From Bacillota bacterium (GTDB lineage: Bacteria; Bacillota_A; Clostridia; Lachnospirales; WQUN01), in contig WQTQ01000179.1 in the NCBI GenBank assembly GCA_009786175.1, forward strand, positions 1 through 14,835: a stretch of DNA of 14,835 nucleotides. The letters run 5' to 3'. Position numbers and translations under genes: made by a program. This document shows positions 13,715 through 14,835 of this stretch, in pieces. The first letter of the stretch is position 1; each line of letters starts with the position of its first letter. The notes under the pieces are model-generated. The model had not been told where the DNA came from. It saw nothing but the letters and a program-made list of their open reading frames with translations, and searched no databases.

Positions 13715-14602
13715 TTACCCTCTATTCTCCACTTCAAGCCCCCGTCCAATATACACTCTTCCTTCCCCACGCGCTTGCAAAACCTCTTTTTGTGGGGTAC
13801 GGGTATCTGCCAATGCGTAATTTACTTTCTCCCGAGTGCTTACGTTTACAAATGAAATTGGTAAACCTGCCGAAGCAAAAAATGATTTCCCTGTTTGAAG
13901 TTGAAAATGCAGGTGTGGTTCCGACGTATTGCCCGAGTTACCACACTTGCCAATAAGTTGACCTTGCTTTACCACATCGCCAACCCGCACGGGAATACTG
14001 CCCGGGATAAGATGGGCGCAAACGCTAAATTCCTTTTCTCTGTGCTGTATGACTATGAAATTGCCCCGTATGTCCCATGTATCGCAATACACTTTGGTGC
14101 CGGTTACTCTGCTGTCTTTATGGTTGTTGCTGACCTTTACCACGGTACCATCTGCAGGCGCAACCACGTTTTTACCGTAACAAAAATAGCTTTGCAAACT
14201 TTTGTTGTCCCCCGCAAACGATTTACCTTCATTGTCCATTACTATAAAGTCATATGCGTGTCTTTGGGGCACTATGTCCCAGGAATGGGAAAGTTCCTTG
14301 CCCATCCCGCCGTTAAATACAGTCCATTTGCCTTCAAAGGGCAAAATGTAATCGGCTTTACAGTCATAATTGCTGTCCGACGGCAGTTTTGCACCGTAAA
14401 CGATACAGGGTATAAAATTACCTGCAATTTGCCATACGCCCATCCATGTTCCCACATCCAGGAACACAAGCAACGCAAGAAACGACGGCAAAAGCAGTGC
14501 TTGTGGGTATGATACACCAATCAAGCCCAGCAGTACAACAACTCCCGTCCAGGCGCAGCCTATTTTCCACAAAAAACTAATAGTTCGTATGATTATGGCC
14601 AT
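13715..14602 (-). CDS. Membrane-anchored M23 family peptidase
   Basis: This 295-residue protein has two membrane segments near the N-terminus (roughly 10-30 and 34-60), then an extracytoplasmic LytM/M23 domain. His197 (CAHL) and EPHLHF (His230 and His232) are clear, and the barrel features APADGTVVKV and GDVVKQGQLIGKCGNSG are typical. The usual HxxxD first ligand motif is not exact: the sequence reads QRHAYDF, with His115 and Asp118 only three apart, and Arg at the expected His position. Another His (SHSW, His106) lies upstream. Peptidoglycan cleavage is therefore likely but not certain. The start is the ATG at 14602, 8 bases after GAGGGG; a GTG at 14611 lies next to that site. Confidence 0.88.
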   Translation of the reverse strand: MAIIIRTISFLWKIGCAWTGVVVLLGLIGVSYPQALLLPSFLALLVFLDVGTWMGVWQIAGNFIPCIVYGAKLPSDSNYDCKADYILPFEGKWTVFNGGMGKELSHSWDIVPQRHAYDFIVMDNEGKSFAGDNKSLQSYFCYGKNVVAPADGTVVKVSNNHKDSRVTGTKVYCDTWDIRGNFIVIQHREKEFSVCAHLIPGSIPVRVGDVVKQGQLIGKCGNSGNTSEPHLHFQLQTGKSFFASAGLPISFVNVSTREKVNYALADTRTPQKEVLQARGEGRVYIGRGLEVENRG

Positions 14603-14694
14603 ATATGACACCCCTCACAGCATACTTTCATATACACAGATTAACACGCAAAAAGAAATATTGCAAAATTCTTTTCTTTTCATCACATAGCCTA

Positions 14695-14700
14695 TATAAT
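14695..14700 (+). promoter_or_regulatory. -10 box of a probable promoter for the oxidoreductase gene
   Basis: A perfect TATAAT lies about 55 bases before the oxidoreductase start. The matching -35 region (around 14671-14677, TTTTCT) is poor, which suits an activated or weak promoter. Confidence 0.45.
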
Positions 14701-14710
14701 GAATATATCC

Positions 14711-14725
14711 TTGGACTATGTCCAA
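14711..14725. promoter_or_regulatory. Perfect palindrome TTGGAC-TAT-GTCCAA, possible operator
   Basis: Two exact 6-base arms flank a 3-base centre. It lies 10 bases downstream of the TATAAT box, so it would cover the start of transcription, a classic place for a repressor. No regulator gene is visible in the window. Confidence 0.45.
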
Positions 14726-14754
14726 AATAAAGCTGAGCCTACAGGAGGTTTCAA

Positions 14755-14835
14755 ATGTCTATTAAAATGGCGATTATCGGCATGGGCGGCATGTCCGGCT
14801 GGCATTTTAACAACATCAAAAACGATATCAAAGAT
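14755..14835 (+). CDS. Gfo/Idh/MocA family oxidoreductase (first 27 codons)
   Basis: The ATG at 14755 follows a perfect AGGAGG by 6 bases and the frame is open to the window edge. The first 27 residues begin MSIKMAIIGMGGMSGWH: a beta strand followed by a GxGxxG-type dinucleotide-binding loop (GMGGMSG), the usual start of NAD(P)-dependent sugar or inositol dehydrogenases of the Gfo/Idh/MocA family. Other Rossmann enzymes are possible because only the N-terminus is visible. Confidence 0.7.
   Translation, partial: MSIKMAIIGMGGMSGWHFNNIKNDIKD

Noticed and set aside
13895..14512. Plus-strand open frame of 205 codons opposite the membrane M23 peptidase
   Set aside because: It is antisense to a gene with clear zinc motifs and reads as random composition.
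1..14835. Mobile elements, CRISPR arrays, defence islands, prophage, tRNA or rRNA genes
   Set aside because: I saw no transposase or integrase motifs, no regularly spaced repeats and no RNA gene signatures; the region reads as core chromosome.

Overview
This window looks like ordinary chromosome from a spore-forming member of the Bacillota, most likely Clostridia. The evidence is the run cysS-mrnC-rlmB-yacP-sigH in its conserved Firmicutes order, the sporulation factors SigH and a CwlD-like amidase, an RqcH-type NFACT protein, a DUF3842 protein and an ECF-transporter S component. Genes are densely packed, mostly with clear Shine-Dalgarno (SD) sites. I see no rRNA, tRNA, CRISPR, insertion sequence, phage gene or integration site, and no gene-free stretch over 300 bases.

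Layout. Positions 1-4902 (minus strand) hold a compact five-gene operon, read right to left: zinc-finger anti-sigma-like membrane protein, RqcH, coiled-coil M23 murein hydrolase, NUDIX hydrolase, and a Cof-type HAD phosphatase cut by the window edge. An aldo/keto reductase (4998-5825, minus) precedes it and diverges from ispF at a shared control region. Positions 5953-10490 (plus) hold ispF, a 74-residue unknown protein, cysS, mrnC, rlmB, yacP and sigH; most junctions overlap or nearly touch. B. subtilis has ispD-ispF-gltX-cysE-cysS-mrnC-rlmB-yacP-sigH; here ispD, gltX and cysE are absent and the small unknown gene fills the gap. A CwlD-like amidase (minus) converges on sigH with a 14-base overlap. 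DUF3842 and the ECF S component (plus) follow, converging with another 14-base overlap on a BI-1 family membrane protein plus a DUF2161 nuclease-fold protein (both minus). A membrane-anchored M23 peptidase (minus) and the first codons of a Gfo/Idh/MocA oxidoreductase (plus) diverge at the right end.

Together the genes cover translation and ribosome quality control (CysS, MrnC, RlmB, RqcH), isoprenoid synthesis (IspF), cell-wall remodelling (two M23 peptidases, one amidase) and entry into sporulation (SigH). I did not find a clear new multi-gene system. The leads most worth a second look are: a hairpin that would hide the cwlD ribosome binding site and, on the other strand, resembles a late terminator for the sigH operon; a BI-1 protein lacking both aspartates of the family's sensor pair; an anti-sigma-like protein with two membrane segments, no sigma partner beside it and an ECF-like promoter in front; and the unknown small gene between ispF and cysS.
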